64,000 bases of DNA from Caldicellulosiruptor acetigenus (GTDB lineage: Bacteria; Bacillota; Thermoanaerobacteria; Caldicellulosiruptorales; Caldicellulosiruptoraceae), in NCBI RefSeq assembly GCF_026914305.1, contig NZ_CP113866.1, positions 2,360,001 to 2,424,000 on the forward strand. Reading direction: 5' to 3'. The translations under genes were made by a program, and so were the position numbers. Shown here piece after piece: positions 18,367 through 26,439 of this stretch. Numbering within the stretch: position 1 is the stretch's first letter; every line of letters starts with the position of its first letter. The notes beneath the pieces were generated by a model. The model was not told the origin of the DNA, searched no databases, and saw only the letters and a list, made by a program, of their open reading frames with translations.

Positions 18367-19146
18367 CTATGGGTTTAAAATGAGCTTTCCACTTCCGATT
18401 TTTGTAGAGTTATATATTAGGTTTGAAATATACTCTTTGGTACTTTTCAAGGCATCATACATATTATATCCCTTTGCAAGGAAAGTGGCAAATGCAGTCG
18501 AAAATGCACAGCCAGTCCCGTGAATGTTATCTGTAAAGCCTTGTTTTTTTGCATATACTCTAAAAATACTACTTTGGGTTATCAAAACATCCTCTGCAAC
18601 CTCGCCAGGAAGATGCCCACCTTTTAGGATGCATGATTTTATGCCCATCTTCTTCATTTTTTCTTGAATACTGCTTAGAACATCTTCATCAAAATCTTTA
18701 ATCTCCACATCAAAAATGACTTCTGCCTCGTTTTTGTTGGGTGTTATTACATCACAGGCTTTGAAAAAGTCATATTTTAAAAATTCTACGAACTCACTTT
18801 TACAAAACTCAAAACCGCTTGTGGACCTCAAAACTGGGTCACATACTACATTTTCAAGGTCATATTTCCCCAAGATTTTTACTACAGCCTTTGCTATTTC
18901 CAAACTTCCCAAAAGACCAATCTTTAGACTATCTGGCTTTATATCTTCAACCACTTTTTGAAGCTGATACTCAAAAAAATGAGGGTCTATGGGTTTTAAG
19001 TCATAGACCCTCTGAGTATCCTGGACTGTCAAAGATGTTACTACAGATGCTGCATAGCTATTTAACGCCCTCACAACTTTTACGTCAAGCAAAACGCCTG
19101 CACCACCTGATGGGTCAAACCCGGCAATTATGAGTACTTTTTTCAT
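18367..19146 (-). CDS. thiD: Hydroxymethylpyrimidine/phosphomethylpyrimidine kinase
   Basis: ThiD phosphorylates HMP and HMP-P to give the pyrimidine diphosphate that ThiE joins to the thiazole. The 259-residue ribokinase-fold protein begins MKKVLIIAGFDPSGGAG, a family hallmark. Further on it has VVCDPVLRSTSG, VITPNKNEAEVIF and the anion-hole motif HGTGCAFSTAFA near residue 215. The frame opens at 19185, but the ATG at 19146 is a better start, with GGAGATG upstream. It is the last gene of the thi operon, 44 bases after thiC. Confidence 0.94.
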   Translation of the reverse strand: MKKVLIIAGFDPSGGAGVLLDVKVVRALNSYAASVVTSLTVQDTQRVYDLKPIDPHFFEYQLQKVVEDIKPDSLKIGLLGSLEIAKAVVKILGKYDLENVVCDPVLRSTSGFEFCKSEFVEFLKYDFFKACDVITPNKNEAEVIFDVEIKDFDEDVLSSIQEKMKKMGIKSCILKGGHLPGEVAEDVLITQSSIFRVYAKKQGFTDNIHGTGCAFSTAFATFLAKGYNMYDALKSTKEYISNLIYNSTKIGSGKLILNP

Positions 19147-19190
19147 CTTTCTACTTTCATCTCCTTCTCTAAAAAAACATGTCACAGTTT

Positions 19191-20453
19191 TTACAAAATA
19201 GCCTCATCCCTTGAATTTTTTACAGCGCAGAGCCTTCCACACATTGAACATGTGTCAGATGTGAAACTGCTTCTGTACTCTCTTGCCTTCTCAGGGTCAA
19301 CCGAAAGGCTTATCATCTTTTCCCAGTCAAGGTCTCTTCTTGCAACTGACATCTCAATATCCTTTTCAAGCGGCTTTTTGAACCCTTTCGCTATATTTGC
19401 ACTGTGCGCTGCAATTTTAAACGCAACAATCCCTTCTTTGACATCCTCTAAAGATGGAAGTCTCAAATGTTCAGCAGGTGTAACATAGCACAGAAAATCT
19501 GCTCCATTCAAAGCTGCAATGAGCGCACCCATCGCACCTGATATATGGTCGTACCCTGCTGCAATGTCTGTTGTAAGAGGTCCCAAAACATAAAACGGTG
19601 CACCGTGGCAAAGCCTCTTTTGAATTACCATGTTTGCTGCAATCTCATTTGCTCTCATGTGCCCTGGCCCTTCTATCATCACCTGCACATCCTCTTTCCA
19701 GGCCATTTTTGTAAGCTCGCCAAGGTTTATAAGTTCTTCTATCTGCAGCGCGTCTGTTGCATCAGCCACCGCACCTGGTCTTAGGCTATCGCCAAGGCTG
19801 ATTGTAACATCATGTTTTTTGCAAATCTTTAAAATCTCATCAAAATACTCATACAGAGGATTTTCTTTGCCGTTTGCCATCATCCATTTATAAAGAAGTG
19901 CTCCGCCTCTTGAGACAATCTTGAGCAGGCGCTCATTTTTTTCAAATCTCTCCAAAGCCTTTCTTGTAATTCCTGCATGGATTGTGAAAAAGTCAACTCC
20001 TTCTTCTGCCTGCCTTTCAATTTCTTCTATAAACTCTTTGCCATCAACCTTTGTAATGTCGTCGTGCCTTGATGCAACCTGGTAAACTGGAACTGTTCCT
20101 ACTATAAAGTCATAGTTTTGAAGAATGAATTTTCTGAAGTTTGAAGCATCAAGCCCGCTGGATAAATCCATCACAGACTCAACATCAAATTTTTTGGCAA
20201 GTTCAAGCTTCTGGATTTCATATTCAAAGTTTGGACATGCCTCTGACACACCAAGGTTAACATTTATCTTGACATATGTTCCATCGCCAATGGCAAAATA
20301 TCTGTCTCTTTTTCTATTCTTATTTGCAAGAATTACAATTTTGCCCTCTGCAACCTTTTGCAAAAACTCTTCTTTATCTATCTCCTCGTTCTTAATAGCA
20401 AGCTCCATCTCTTTTGTAAATATCCCCTGTTTTGCTAAGCTCATTTGAGTCAT
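19191..20453 (-). CDS. thiC: Phosphomethylpyrimidine synthase
   Basis: ThiC rearranges aminoimidazole ribotide into HMP phosphate using a radical SAM cluster bound by an unusual C-terminal motif. Here that motif is CSMCGRLC near residue 403 (C-x2-C-x4-C). The DFFTIHAGITRKALERFE block and LGDSLRPGAVADATD near residue 220 support the assignment. At 420 residues it is the short ThiC form common in anaerobes. The adjacent thiE starts 7 bases downstream. Oxygen sensitivity of the cluster fits an anaerobe. Confidence 0.96.
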   Translation of the reverse strand: MTQMSLAKQGIFTKEMELAIKNEEIDKEEFLQKVAEGKIVILANKNRKRDRYFAIGDGTYVKINVNLGVSEACPNFEYEIQKLELAKKFDVESVMDLSSGLDASNFRKFILQNYDFIVGTVPVYQVASRHDDITKVDGKEFIEEIERQAEEGVDFFTIHAGITRKALERFEKNERLLKIVSRGGALLYKWMMANGKENPLYEYFDEILKICKKHDVTISLGDSLRPGAVADATDALQIEELINLGELTKMAWKEDVQVMIEGPGHMRANEIAANMVIQKRLCHGAPFYVLGPLTTDIAAGYDHISGAMGALIAALNGADFLCYVTPAEHLRLPSLEDVKEGIVAFKIAAHSANIAKGFKKPLEKDIEMSVARRDLDWEKMISLSVDPEKAREYRSSFTSDTCSMCGRLCAVKNSRDEAIL

Positions 20454-20459
20454 TTTTTG

Positions 20460-21125
20460 TCAGCTCCTTTCAAAACTTTTTAAAATCTTAAAAAGGCTTT
20501 CTATTTTTTGTCGAATATTATCTGCACCCACTATCTCTGTAACAGCACAGATACATCTTGCACCATTTGCCAAGACCTCTTTTAAATTGTGCTCTTTAAT
20601 CCCACCTATTGCAACAAAAGGTAAAGGGGAGTTTTCAGCTGCCCATTTTACCATTTCAAGCCCAATCGGTGGATGTGGATTGTCTTTCGTAAAACTTGTA
20701 AAGACCGGTCCCAAACCAACATAGTCAGCACCATCTTCCTTGGCTTTCAAAACCTGTTCTTTGGTGTGTGTAGTAACACCGATTATAAATTCGTCGCCCA
20801 AAAGTTTTCTCACCTCAACTGCTGGTAAGTCGCTTTGCCCCAAATGAACACCGTCTGCACCTACCATCTGGCAAAGGTCTGCATGGTCGTTAACAATTAA
20901 GAGTGCCCCATAATCTTCTGTGAGCTTTCTTATTTCAAGACATTCTTTGTACTTTTCTTTTAAAGATTTGTATTTTTCCCTGTATTGAATGATTTTTATG
21001 CCGCCATCAAGCATGGCTTTTACAACTTCAATATTAGACCTTCCGTTTGAAAACTTTTCGGCTGTCATTCCATAGATGGTATACGTTGAAAATAGCTTTA
21101 ATTTTTCCTCTTTAGTCAAACTCAA
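20460..21125 (-). CDS. thiE: Thiamine-phosphate synthase
   Basis: ThiE joins HMP pyrophosphate with thiazole carboxylate phosphate to give thiamine phosphate. The 221-residue TIM-barrel protein shows IIQYREKYKSLKEKY near residue 45, NDHADLCQMVGADGVHLGQ, and the pyrophosphate-binding loops VGLGPVFTSFTKDN and FVAIGGIKEHN. Its start overlaps the thiF end by 14 bases. Together with thiC and thiD it completes the coupling of both thiamine halves within this operon. Confidence 0.95.
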   Translation of the reverse strand: MSLTKEEKLKLFSTYTIYGMTAEKFSNGRSNIEVVKAMLDGGIKIIQYREKYKSLKEKYKECLEIRKLTEDYGALLIVNDHADLCQMVGADGVHLGQSDLPAVEVRKLLGDEFIIGVTTHTKEQVLKAKEDGADYVGLGPVFTSFTKDNPHPPIGLEMVKWAAENSPLPFVAIGGIKEHNLKEVLANGARCICAVTEIVGADNIRQKIESLFKILKSFERS

Positions 21126-21723
21126 GCTCGCTCACCATCCTCAAAACTTCATCAGCCTGCATTGCAGCAACTGCAACCACTTTTGGAGCAAGAGGTTTTT
21201 TCTCTTTTATTGATGTTACAAAGTCACCTATAATCGAAAAGTTCTTGCCACGCTTGATTTTGATGTTTTCACAGTCGCCAAACCCTGCAATTCCTGATGC
21301 TAAGACAACCTTTTTTCCATGCTCGTGTGCTTTTCTGAAAATCAAAACCTTGGTAAGTTCATTGTCAACAGCTTCAACAATGATGTCATGTTCCAAAATC
21401 AAGTTATCTATGTTCGACTCATCAACCTTCATGTTCACAGCCTTTACACTTACATAAGGATTTATCTTTGAAAGAATGTCTTTAAGCGCAGAGGTTTTAT
21501 CCTCCCCTGTTTGATAAAAGAAATAGTTTTGCCTATTGAGGTTTGAAATGTCCACTTTGTCAAAATCCACTATTGTGAGATTTTTGACACCGCATCTTAC
21601 CAGCAACACTGCAATATTAGATCCAAGACCACCGCAGCCAATGATAAGAATCTTGACCTTTGAGAGTTTTTCAAGCATTTTTTCATCAAAATAGTTTCTT
21701 AGCATAAGGTCAAATAAGCTCAT
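21112..21723 (-). CDS. thiF: ThiF-family sulfur-carrier adenylyltransferase
   Basis: ThiF adenylates the C-terminal glycine of ThiS so that sulfur can be loaded for thiazole formation. The 203-residue protein has the nucleotide loop IIGCGGLGSNIAVLL near residue 30 and the arginine/Asn-rich DISNLNRQNYFF motif. It lacks the zinc-binding Cys pairs and C-terminal region of E. coli ThiF, so it belongs to the short ThiF class of clostridia. It overlaps thiH by 4 bases and thiE by 14 bases. The direct sulfur donor gene (thiI or iscS-like) is not in this window. Confidence 0.9.
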   Translation of the reverse strand: MSLFDLMLRNYFDEKMLEKLSKVKILIIGCGGLGSNIAVLLVRCGVKNLTIVDFDKVDISNLNRQNYFFYQTGEDKTSALKDILSKINPYVSVKAVNMKVDESNIDNLILEHDIIVEAVDNELTKVLIFRKAHEHGKKVVLASGIAGFGDCENIKIKRGKNFSIIGDFVTSIKEKKPLAPKVVAVAAMQADEVLRMVSELEFD

Positions 21724-22832
21724 AAACTTCCAACACCCCTTACCCAGTTAGTAAACTCGGGTCTCAATCCTTTTTTTATTATACTATCTACAACCTCAGC
21801 AACGCTTCTTCTATCCTCAACCTCAAACTGGGCATCTTTTTCTTCTTCCTGCGCTACGTACCCGCCAACAGTTGTTTTAGAGCCTGCTGACATCTTTGTT
21901 ATACACACATCAATGAGCGCATCGCGAAGTCGCGCATCTTCCCGTGTGGATATAACAATTCCAACTCTTGGAAGATAGAGCCTTGCAACAATCAAAAACT
22001 TTATAAATTCCTTGTCAGAAACAGAAAACTTTGGAACAAAATCTGTCCCTGCGGATCTTACGCGCGGGAATGAAACTGAGATTTCTGCTTTAGGAAATCT
22101 GTCAAGAAGATACTCTGCATGAAGTAAAGTACAAAGCACATCTTTTTTGGGATGAGATAGCCCCAAAAGCGGTCCCACGCACGCTTCATGAAACCCGGCA
22201 GATAGTGCTCTTTCAACAGCTTTGAACCTGAACTCAAAATCCTTTTTTGGTCCAAAAGGATGCAGCTTCTTATAATCCTCTTTTTGGTATGTCTCTTGAT
22301 ATATGGTTATCCCCACAACACCAGCGCTTGCAAGACTTCTATATTCTTCTTCTAAAAGAGGGTAGACCTCAATCGAAACCTCCGACATATAATTTGCAGC
22401 TATTTTGCAAGCTTGTTCAATATAATCAACCGGAGAGTGTATTCTATCCTCTCCTGTGAGGATTATAACAGAGTCGATGCCCTCTTCTTTCATGGCTCTG
22501 AGCTCATTTTCAATTTCATTAAACTCTAATTTTTCTCTTTTATAATTTTTTCTGCAAGAAAATCCGCAGTAAACACATCCGTTTTGACAGTAGTTTGAGA
22601 TATACAGCGGCGCATACAAGAGAATGACCTTGCCAAAGTTTTCTCTTGTGAGCTTTTTAGCTTTGCTTGCCATGAGAAGGATTGAGTTTTTGTCTTCCAC
22701 ATTCAAGAGTTTTGCCGCATCTTCAATATTTACAACTTCTTTTTCTAAAATTTCACATACCTCATCATAAGTGGGAACATAATCTTTAAACTCTTCCCAA
22801 ACTTTTTCAGCTTTTCTTATAAACTCTGTCAT
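21720..22832 (-). CDS. thiH: 2-iminoacetate synthase (radical SAM)
   Basis: ThiH cleaves tyrosine to dehydroglycine (2-iminoacetate), the glycine-derived input to the thiazole ring. The 370-residue protein carries C82-x3-C86-x2-C89 (YCQNGCVYCGF), and the ILTGEDRIHSPVDYI region that follows in the core. Presence of ThiH instead of the oxygen-using glycine oxidase ThiO fits an anaerobic host. It sits 40 bases after thiG and overlaps thiF by 4 bases. Confidence 0.95.
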   Translation of the reverse strand: MTEFIRKAEKVWEEFKDYVPTYDEVCEILEKEVVNIEDAAKLLNVEDKNSILLMASKAKKLTRENFGKVILLYAPLYISNYCQNGCVYCGFSCRKNYKREKLEFNEIENELRAMKEEGIDSVIILTGEDRIHSPVDYIEQACKIAANYMSEVSIEVYPLLEEEYRSLASAGVVGITIYQETYQKEDYKKLHPFGPKKDFEFRFKAVERALSAGFHEACVGPLLGLSHPKKDVLCTLLHAEYLLDRFPKAEISVSFPRVRSAGTDFVPKFSVSDKEFIKFLIVARLYLPRVGIVISTREDARLRDALIDVCITKMSAGSKTTVGGYVAQEEEKDAQFEVEDRRSVAEVVDSIIKKGLRPEFTNWVRGVGSL

Positions 22833-22872
22833 TTTTACTTAGCACCTTCTTTTTTTGTTTGAAATATATATT

Positions 22873-23637
22873 TTAGCCTGTTATAAAATCTTCCAAAGGT
22901 GATGATGCCTGAGCATACTCATATTCTTTCAAAAGTCCAACCTCAAAAGCAAGTCTTCCTGCCTCAACAGCTTTAGAAAATGCTAAAGCCATTTTCACTG
23001 GGTCTGAAGATGTTGTAATTGCTGTGTTGATAAGCACAGCATCAGCTCCCATCTCCATAGCCTTTGCTGCATGAGATGGTCTTCCTATCCCTGCATCAAT
23101 TATCACAGGGATTTTTATCTCGTTTATAATCGGTTTTAAAAGCACTTCACAACCTATACCTTTGTTTGTTCCAATTGGTGAGCCAAGCGGCATGACAGCT
23201 TCAACACCAATTTGCTCAAGCTCCTTTGCAAGGTTGAGGTCTGGGTATATATACGGGAAAACCTTGAACCCTTCTTTTACCAGAATCTCGCAGGCTTTCA
23301 AAGTCTCAATGCTGTCCGGGAAAAGATACTTTGTATCCTTTTCAATTTCAACCTTTACCCAGTTGGAATTTGTAAGCTCTCTTCCTATCATTGCAATCTT
23401 TACAGCCTCTTTGTGGTCCTGCGCACCTGAAGTGTTTACCATGATTATTGCATCTTTAGGGATATATTCCAACACGTTTTTGGTATGCTTGGTATTTGGA
23501 CCAATTCGTCTGACAGCTACTGCAAAAACTTCTACTCCTGCCTCATAGTACATCTTTTCAATAAGTGAGTAGTCAGGAAGCTTTCCTGTTCCAACAAAAA
23601 GTCTTGATTTGAGGGTCTTGCCTCCTATCTCGAACAT
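22873..23637 (-). CDS. thiG: Thiazole synthase
   Basis: ThiG condenses deoxyxylulose phosphate, dehydroglycine and ThiS-thiocarboxylate sulfur into the thiazole phosphate. The 254-residue TIM barrel includes SRLFVGTGKLPDY at the N-terminus, a likely imine-forming Lys in WVKVEIEKD near residue 96, and VIIDAGIGRPSHAAKAMEMG with VLINTAIT near the C-terminus. AAGGAGA precedes the ATG. It forms a complex with ThiS encoded just upstream. Confidence 0.96.
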   Translation of the reverse strand: MFEIGGKTLKSRLFVGTGKLPDYSLIEKMYYEAGVEVFAVAVRRIGPNTKHTKNVLEYIPKDAIIMVNTSGAQDHKEAVKIAMIGRELTNSNWVKVEIEKDTKYLFPDSIETLKACEILVKEGFKVFPYIYPDLNLAKELEQIGVEAVMPLGSPIGTNKGIGCEVLLKPIINEIKIPVIIDAGIGRPSHAAKAMEMGADAVLINTAITTSSDPVKMALAFSKAVEAGRLAFEVGLLKEYEYAQASSPLEDFITG

Positions 23638-23690
23638 ATCAATCGTCTCCTTTCTGCGTATAGTTTTTAAACTTGCAAAACTTGAAGCTT

Positions 23691-23882
23691 TTAACCACCG
23701 CCAACAAAGCTGACAATTTCAACATAATCTCCGTCTTTGAGCAAGAAATTTTCCCACATCTCTTTTTTCACAATTTCGCCATTGACTAAAACTGCACAGA
23801 CTTGAGGATTTAAATTAAGACTTAGCAAAAGCTGAAGTATGCTTCCACAAAACTCCATCTCTTTGTCATTTACCCTTATCAA
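23691..23882 (-). CDS. thiS: Sulfur carrier protein ThiS
   Basis: This ubiquitin-like carrier has 63 residues, ending SFVGGG, which provides the C-terminal Gly-Gly that ThiF adenylates and that then carries the thiocarboxylate. Core segments LNLNPQVCAVLVNGEIV and LLKDGDYVEIVSFVGGG are typical. The frame is open further upstream, but the TTG at 23882 lies about 6 bases after GGAGGTG and gives the normal length. Upstream extension would run through a terminator hairpin. It is the first gene of the operon behind the TPP riboswitch. Confidence 0.92.
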   Translation of the reverse strand: MIRVNDKEMEFCGSILQLLLSLNLNPQVCAVLVNGEIVKKEMWENFLLKDGDYVEIVSFVGGG

Positions 23883-23897
23883 AGCTTTCACCTCCAT

Positions 23898-23927
23898 TAA
23901 AACAAAAAGCTGCCTTTGCCGGCAGCT
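23898..23927 (-). terminator. Second terminator in the thi leader
   Basis: AGCTGCC (23908-23914) pairs with GGCAGCT (23921-23927). On the minus strand TTTTTGTTTTA follows. It ends just 15 bases before the thiS start, after the first leader terminator. Its loop contains GCCGGC, also present in the aptamer. Confidence 0.8.
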
Positions 23928-23961
23928 CTTTAAACTTTTTGTGTAAATTTTGGTCCATCTT

Positions 23962-24009
23962 TTATAAAACAAAAAGCCTTTAATGCCGGACTATTTTGCA
24001 TTAAAGGCT
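23962..24009 (-). terminator. First, riboswitch-linked terminator in the thi leader
   Basis: Arms 23975-23986 and 23998-24009 form a perfect 12-pair stem, followed on the minus strand by TTTTTGTTTTA. Bases 23981-23989 (TAATGCCGG) are complementary over 9 positions to 24033-24041 in the aptamer, giving an obvious antiterminator alternative. Confidence 0.88.
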
Positions 24010-24021
24010 TTTAAATCTTTG

Positions 24022-24128
24022 CTTTCCCTTCGCCGGCATTACCCGGATCAGGTTCAAAGGGTCAAGGCACAGGGATTTTTTTAGTGCCTACTCTCAGCCG
24101 AGCTTTACCCCGCTCAGCTCCCCCTTAA
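24022..24128 (-). ncRNA. TPP riboswitch (THI element)
   Basis: On the minus strand the conserved TPP aptamer core is readable: GGGGGAGCTGAG, then CTGAGAGTAGG, then ACCTGATCCGGGTAATGCC and GCGAAGGGAA. It precedes the complete thiSGHFECD operon. Binding of thiamine pyrophosphate should favour the terminator at 23962-24009, lowering transcription. A consensus promoter at 24155-24183 lies just upstream. Confidence 0.97.
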
Positions 24129-24138
24129 AACCAGATAT

Positions 24139-24288
24139 TTAGTTTTTCATTTTTAGTATAGCACTTTGAAGCAGGTTGTGCAAGAGAAGTTGGATACCTT
24201 GTTGAACACCTGCCAAAAATTCTTTCGTTTTTGTCTCATCTAAAAGCCTTGCCACATTTGATACAAACTCACCCATTGTTCTCACCAT
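24139..24288 (-). CDS. Possible 49-residue ORF overlapping the thi promoter
   Basis: The frame from ATG 24288 (alternative ATG 24276) reads MVRTMGEFVSNVARLLDETK, then continues as an amphipathic, Leu- and Gln-rich chain ending KMKN. Composition looks protein-like, but the ribosome site is poor and the consensus thi promoter lies inside it. It follows the membrane-protein gene ending at 24306 by 17 bases. It may be a real small protein, a remnant, or chance. Confidence 0.3.
   Translation of the reverse strand: MVRTMGEFVSNVARLLDETKTKEFLAGVQQGIQLLLHNLLQSAILKMKN
24155..24183 (-). promoter_or_regulatory. Promoter of the thi operon
   Basis: On the minus strand TTGCAC (24178-24183) and TATACT (24155-24160) are 17 bases apart, with a start near 24148, about 20 bases before the aptamer. 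Leader length to thiS is about 265 bases. Confidence 0.8.
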
Positions 24289-24305
24289 ATTATTGAAATT
24301 TTAAT

Positions 24306-24815
24306 TTATTCTTCACTTTCATTAAAAAGTCTTATAATAAAATAGATCATACTTCCGAATATTATGAAAGCAAAGAAAAATACTAATAAAAGAAACATAA
24401 CTTTGTTTAACTTTATCACTTTAAACGTATATAGCAAGATAATACTCAAGAAAATTTGACCCATCCAAGAAAGCAATATAAAAGAGCAGGTCATAATTTT
24501 TCTCATATTATAATTTAATTCGTATGAGTCTCCTTTTAAAGGCACACTAAGTTTCATCTTCCCTCTTATTGTTAGTTCAAAGAAAAGATAAAAAATAACC
24601 AAGATAACTAATTGGACAATGACAAGAGGTAAAGAAATTTTTATAAGCTCACTTTTATTAATAATTGCACTTAACTCAGAATTCAAGTTAAAATTAATTG
24701 AAAGTTTGTGGGGTAAAGTTTTATACTTTAAAAAACATATAAATACAATTACAATAATTAAAACAAGTTGTAAAAGAAAATATAACCTTGATGGATATTT
24801 TTCATTATTATACAC
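24306..24815 (-). CDS. Four-span membrane protein, possibly DUF1648-like
   Basis: This 169-residue protein has hydrophobic spans near residues 13-28, 57-80, 108-130 and 138-162. Between spans one and two, LPHKLSINFNLNSELS resembles the short extracytoplasmic motif of DUF1648/SdpI-family proteins, which often associate with small toxin immunity or membrane stress. The match is weak. Local AT content is high. A terminator at 24953-24989 separates it from upstream genes; no clear promoter was found. Confidence 0.55.
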   Translation of the reverse strand: MYNNEKYPSRLYFLLQLVLIIVIVFICFLKYKTLPHKLSINFNLNSELSAIINKSELIKISLPLVIVQLVILVIFYLFFELTIRGKMKLSVPLKGDSYELNYNMRKIMTCSFILLSWMGQIFLSIILLYTFKVIKLNKVMFLLLVFFFAFIIFGSMIYFIIRLFNESEE

Positions 24816-24952
24816 TGTGAACCATACTCCCTAAATTACAAAATATCTTAACTTTCATAAGATAATTATATAATTTCCCAATATATAATGTCAAACTCCA
24901 ATTTCTTAATAAATCATAACTTTCTGTTAAATCGAAAGATATTAATTCAGTT

Positions 24953-24989
24953 TCAAAAAATAAAAAGAGCAAAGCTTGCAGCCTTGCCC
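24953..24989 (-). terminator. Terminator ending the cda-uvrC-hprK transcription unit
   Basis: Arms 24967-24975 and 24981-24989 form a 9-pair stem including G-U pairs with a 5-base loop. On the minus strand TTTTTATTTTTTG follows. Confidence 0.85.
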
Positions 24990-25007
24990 TTAAAAGTTTA
25001 TTAAAAT

Positions 25008-25480
25008 TCATCTTAAATTACTTATGTGCAGCAGTCCTAAAAGCCATTTGATAAAGCTCTTCTTTTCAGTCTTTTTTGTAGTAGTAGGAATTAATTGAGT
25101 TTTTGCTACATTCTTTTCTGTAACTTTAGCTCTTATTTCATCTGTTTTCAAAACAAATTTAACCTCTCCATCCATATCTTTTGAGATACCTGTAAATGCT
25201 TTGTACTCCTGCGATAAGTCTTTCATGGCTTCTAAAGTATCTTTTATATCTTCAATCTTATCAATAACCTCATTTGCCTTCGAATTCAGTTTTGCAATTC
25301 CTTCTTTCTGGAACTTCTCATAGCTGCTGCTAAAAGTTTTCAGCCCTTCTTGAATCTGTTTCGAACCAGTATATAGCTTTTCAGAAGCATCAGCTACAGT
25401 TTTTACTTCTGGCTTGATTGATACAATGTAGAAAGAGCATCTTTGACATCATCTAAGGAAACAACCTTATTCAGCTCCAT
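25008..25480 (-). pseudogene. Decayed gene: C-terminal part of a coiled-coil protein, frameshifted
   Basis: Two frames together read as one protein. From ATG 25480 comes a 25-codon segment ([20 protein letters not shown] and a few more) ending in TAA near 25405. The next frame continues without a usual start codon as IKPEVKTVADASEKL, a helical, Lys/Glu-rich region of about 100 residues, and ends FIKWLLGLLHISNLR at 25008. A shift of one base near 25415 would join them. An internal ATG at 25226 could give a 72-residue product. It looks like the tail of a larger helical envelope or tape-like protein. It overlaps the end of hprK by 14 bases. Confidence 0.5.
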
Positions 25481-26402
25481 TTCCCCTACTCATCTGTTTT
25501 TGAAGTCTTTCGGTGAGGGCTTTTGCTGCGTTGTAGCCCATCTTCTTTTGTCTGTTGTTCATTGCTGCAACCTCAACAATTATAGCAAGATTTCTACCGG
25601 GTCGTACAGGAATCACAACTGTTGGAACTTTTATCCCCAAAATCTCTATGTACTGGTCATGAAGACCAAGCCGTTCATATTCCTTGCCCTGTTTCCATGT
25701 TTCAAGCTGGATAACAAGGTCAATTCTTTCGGACTCTTTGACGCACCCAACACCAAACAGGTTTTTGACATCCAATATTCCAATCCCTCGAATTTCGATA
25801 AGATGCCTTATAATCTCGGGGGCTTCACCGACAAGTGTCTTTTCAGAAACCTTTCGAATCTCAACTGCATCGTCGGCAACAAGAATGTGCCCTCTTTTCA
25901 CAAGCTCCAAAGCAGTTTCGCTCTTCCCAACCCCACTTTCGCCAAGCATCAAAACACCTTCACCATACACATTTACCAGCGTGCCATGGCGGGTTATCCT
26001 TGGTGCAAGTTCGTGTGTCAAAAAAGTGCTCAAATTTGTCATGAACCTTGTAGTAACCTCTTGAGTGCGAAGAAGAGGAACACCATACTTTTTGGAAAAT
26101 TCTAAAAACTCCTCAAAAGGTTCCTGGTTTGAGGTAATTATCACACACGGGATATTTCGCTGAAAAAGTCTTTCAATTGCATTTCTTCGCTGCGAGGGTG
26201 TCATAGTCTTCAAATACGCCATCTCAGAGATTCCGATTATCTGAACCCTCTGCTCATCAAAATACTCAAAAAACCCCATAAGCTGCAAAGCGGGTCTATT
26301 TAAGTTCATATCCTTTATCTTTCTCTCTTCAATTCCACTGATTTCTGTCAAACACTCTAAATTTAGCTCTTTTATTATTTTGCCAACTGTCGTATAGAAC
26401 AA
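25467..26402 (-). CDS. hprK: HPr kinase/phosphorylase
   Basis: HprK phosphorylates Ser46 of HPr or Crh in response to ATP and fructose 1,6-bisphosphate and removes it when phosphate is high, setting catabolite repression through CcpA. Walker [16 protein letters not shown] lies near residue 150, and the family signature [18 protein letters not shown] near 200. The frame opens to 26450, but TTG 26402 with AAAGGTG upstream gives 311 residues, the usual family length, so I prefer it. uvrC lies just upstream. A possible Ser-only HPr-like partner is encoded at 46959-47297. Confidence 0.94.
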   Translation of the reverse strand: MFYTTVGKIIKELNLECLTEISGIEERKIKDMNLNRPALQLMGFFEYFDEQRVQIIGISEMAYLKTMTPSQRRNAIERLFQRNIPCVIITSNQEPFEEFLEFSKKYGVPLLRTQEVTTRFMTNLSTFLTHELAPRITRHGTLVNVYGEGVLMLGESGVGKSETALELVKRGHILVADDAVEIRKVSEKTLVGEAPEIIRHLIEIRGIGILDVKNLFGVGCVKESERIDLVIQLETWKQGKEYERLGLHDQYIEILGIKVPTVVIPVRPGRNLAIIVEVAAMNNRQKKMGYNAAKALTERLQKQMSRGNGAE

Positions 26403-26439
26403 TTTGTACCCACACCTTTCTTTCTGCGTCAATTTATTT

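Noticed and set aside
24808-25011. 67-residue minus-strand ORF after the decayed gene
   Set aside because: It contains the terminator stem and T tract at 24953-24989 and has no good ribosome site.
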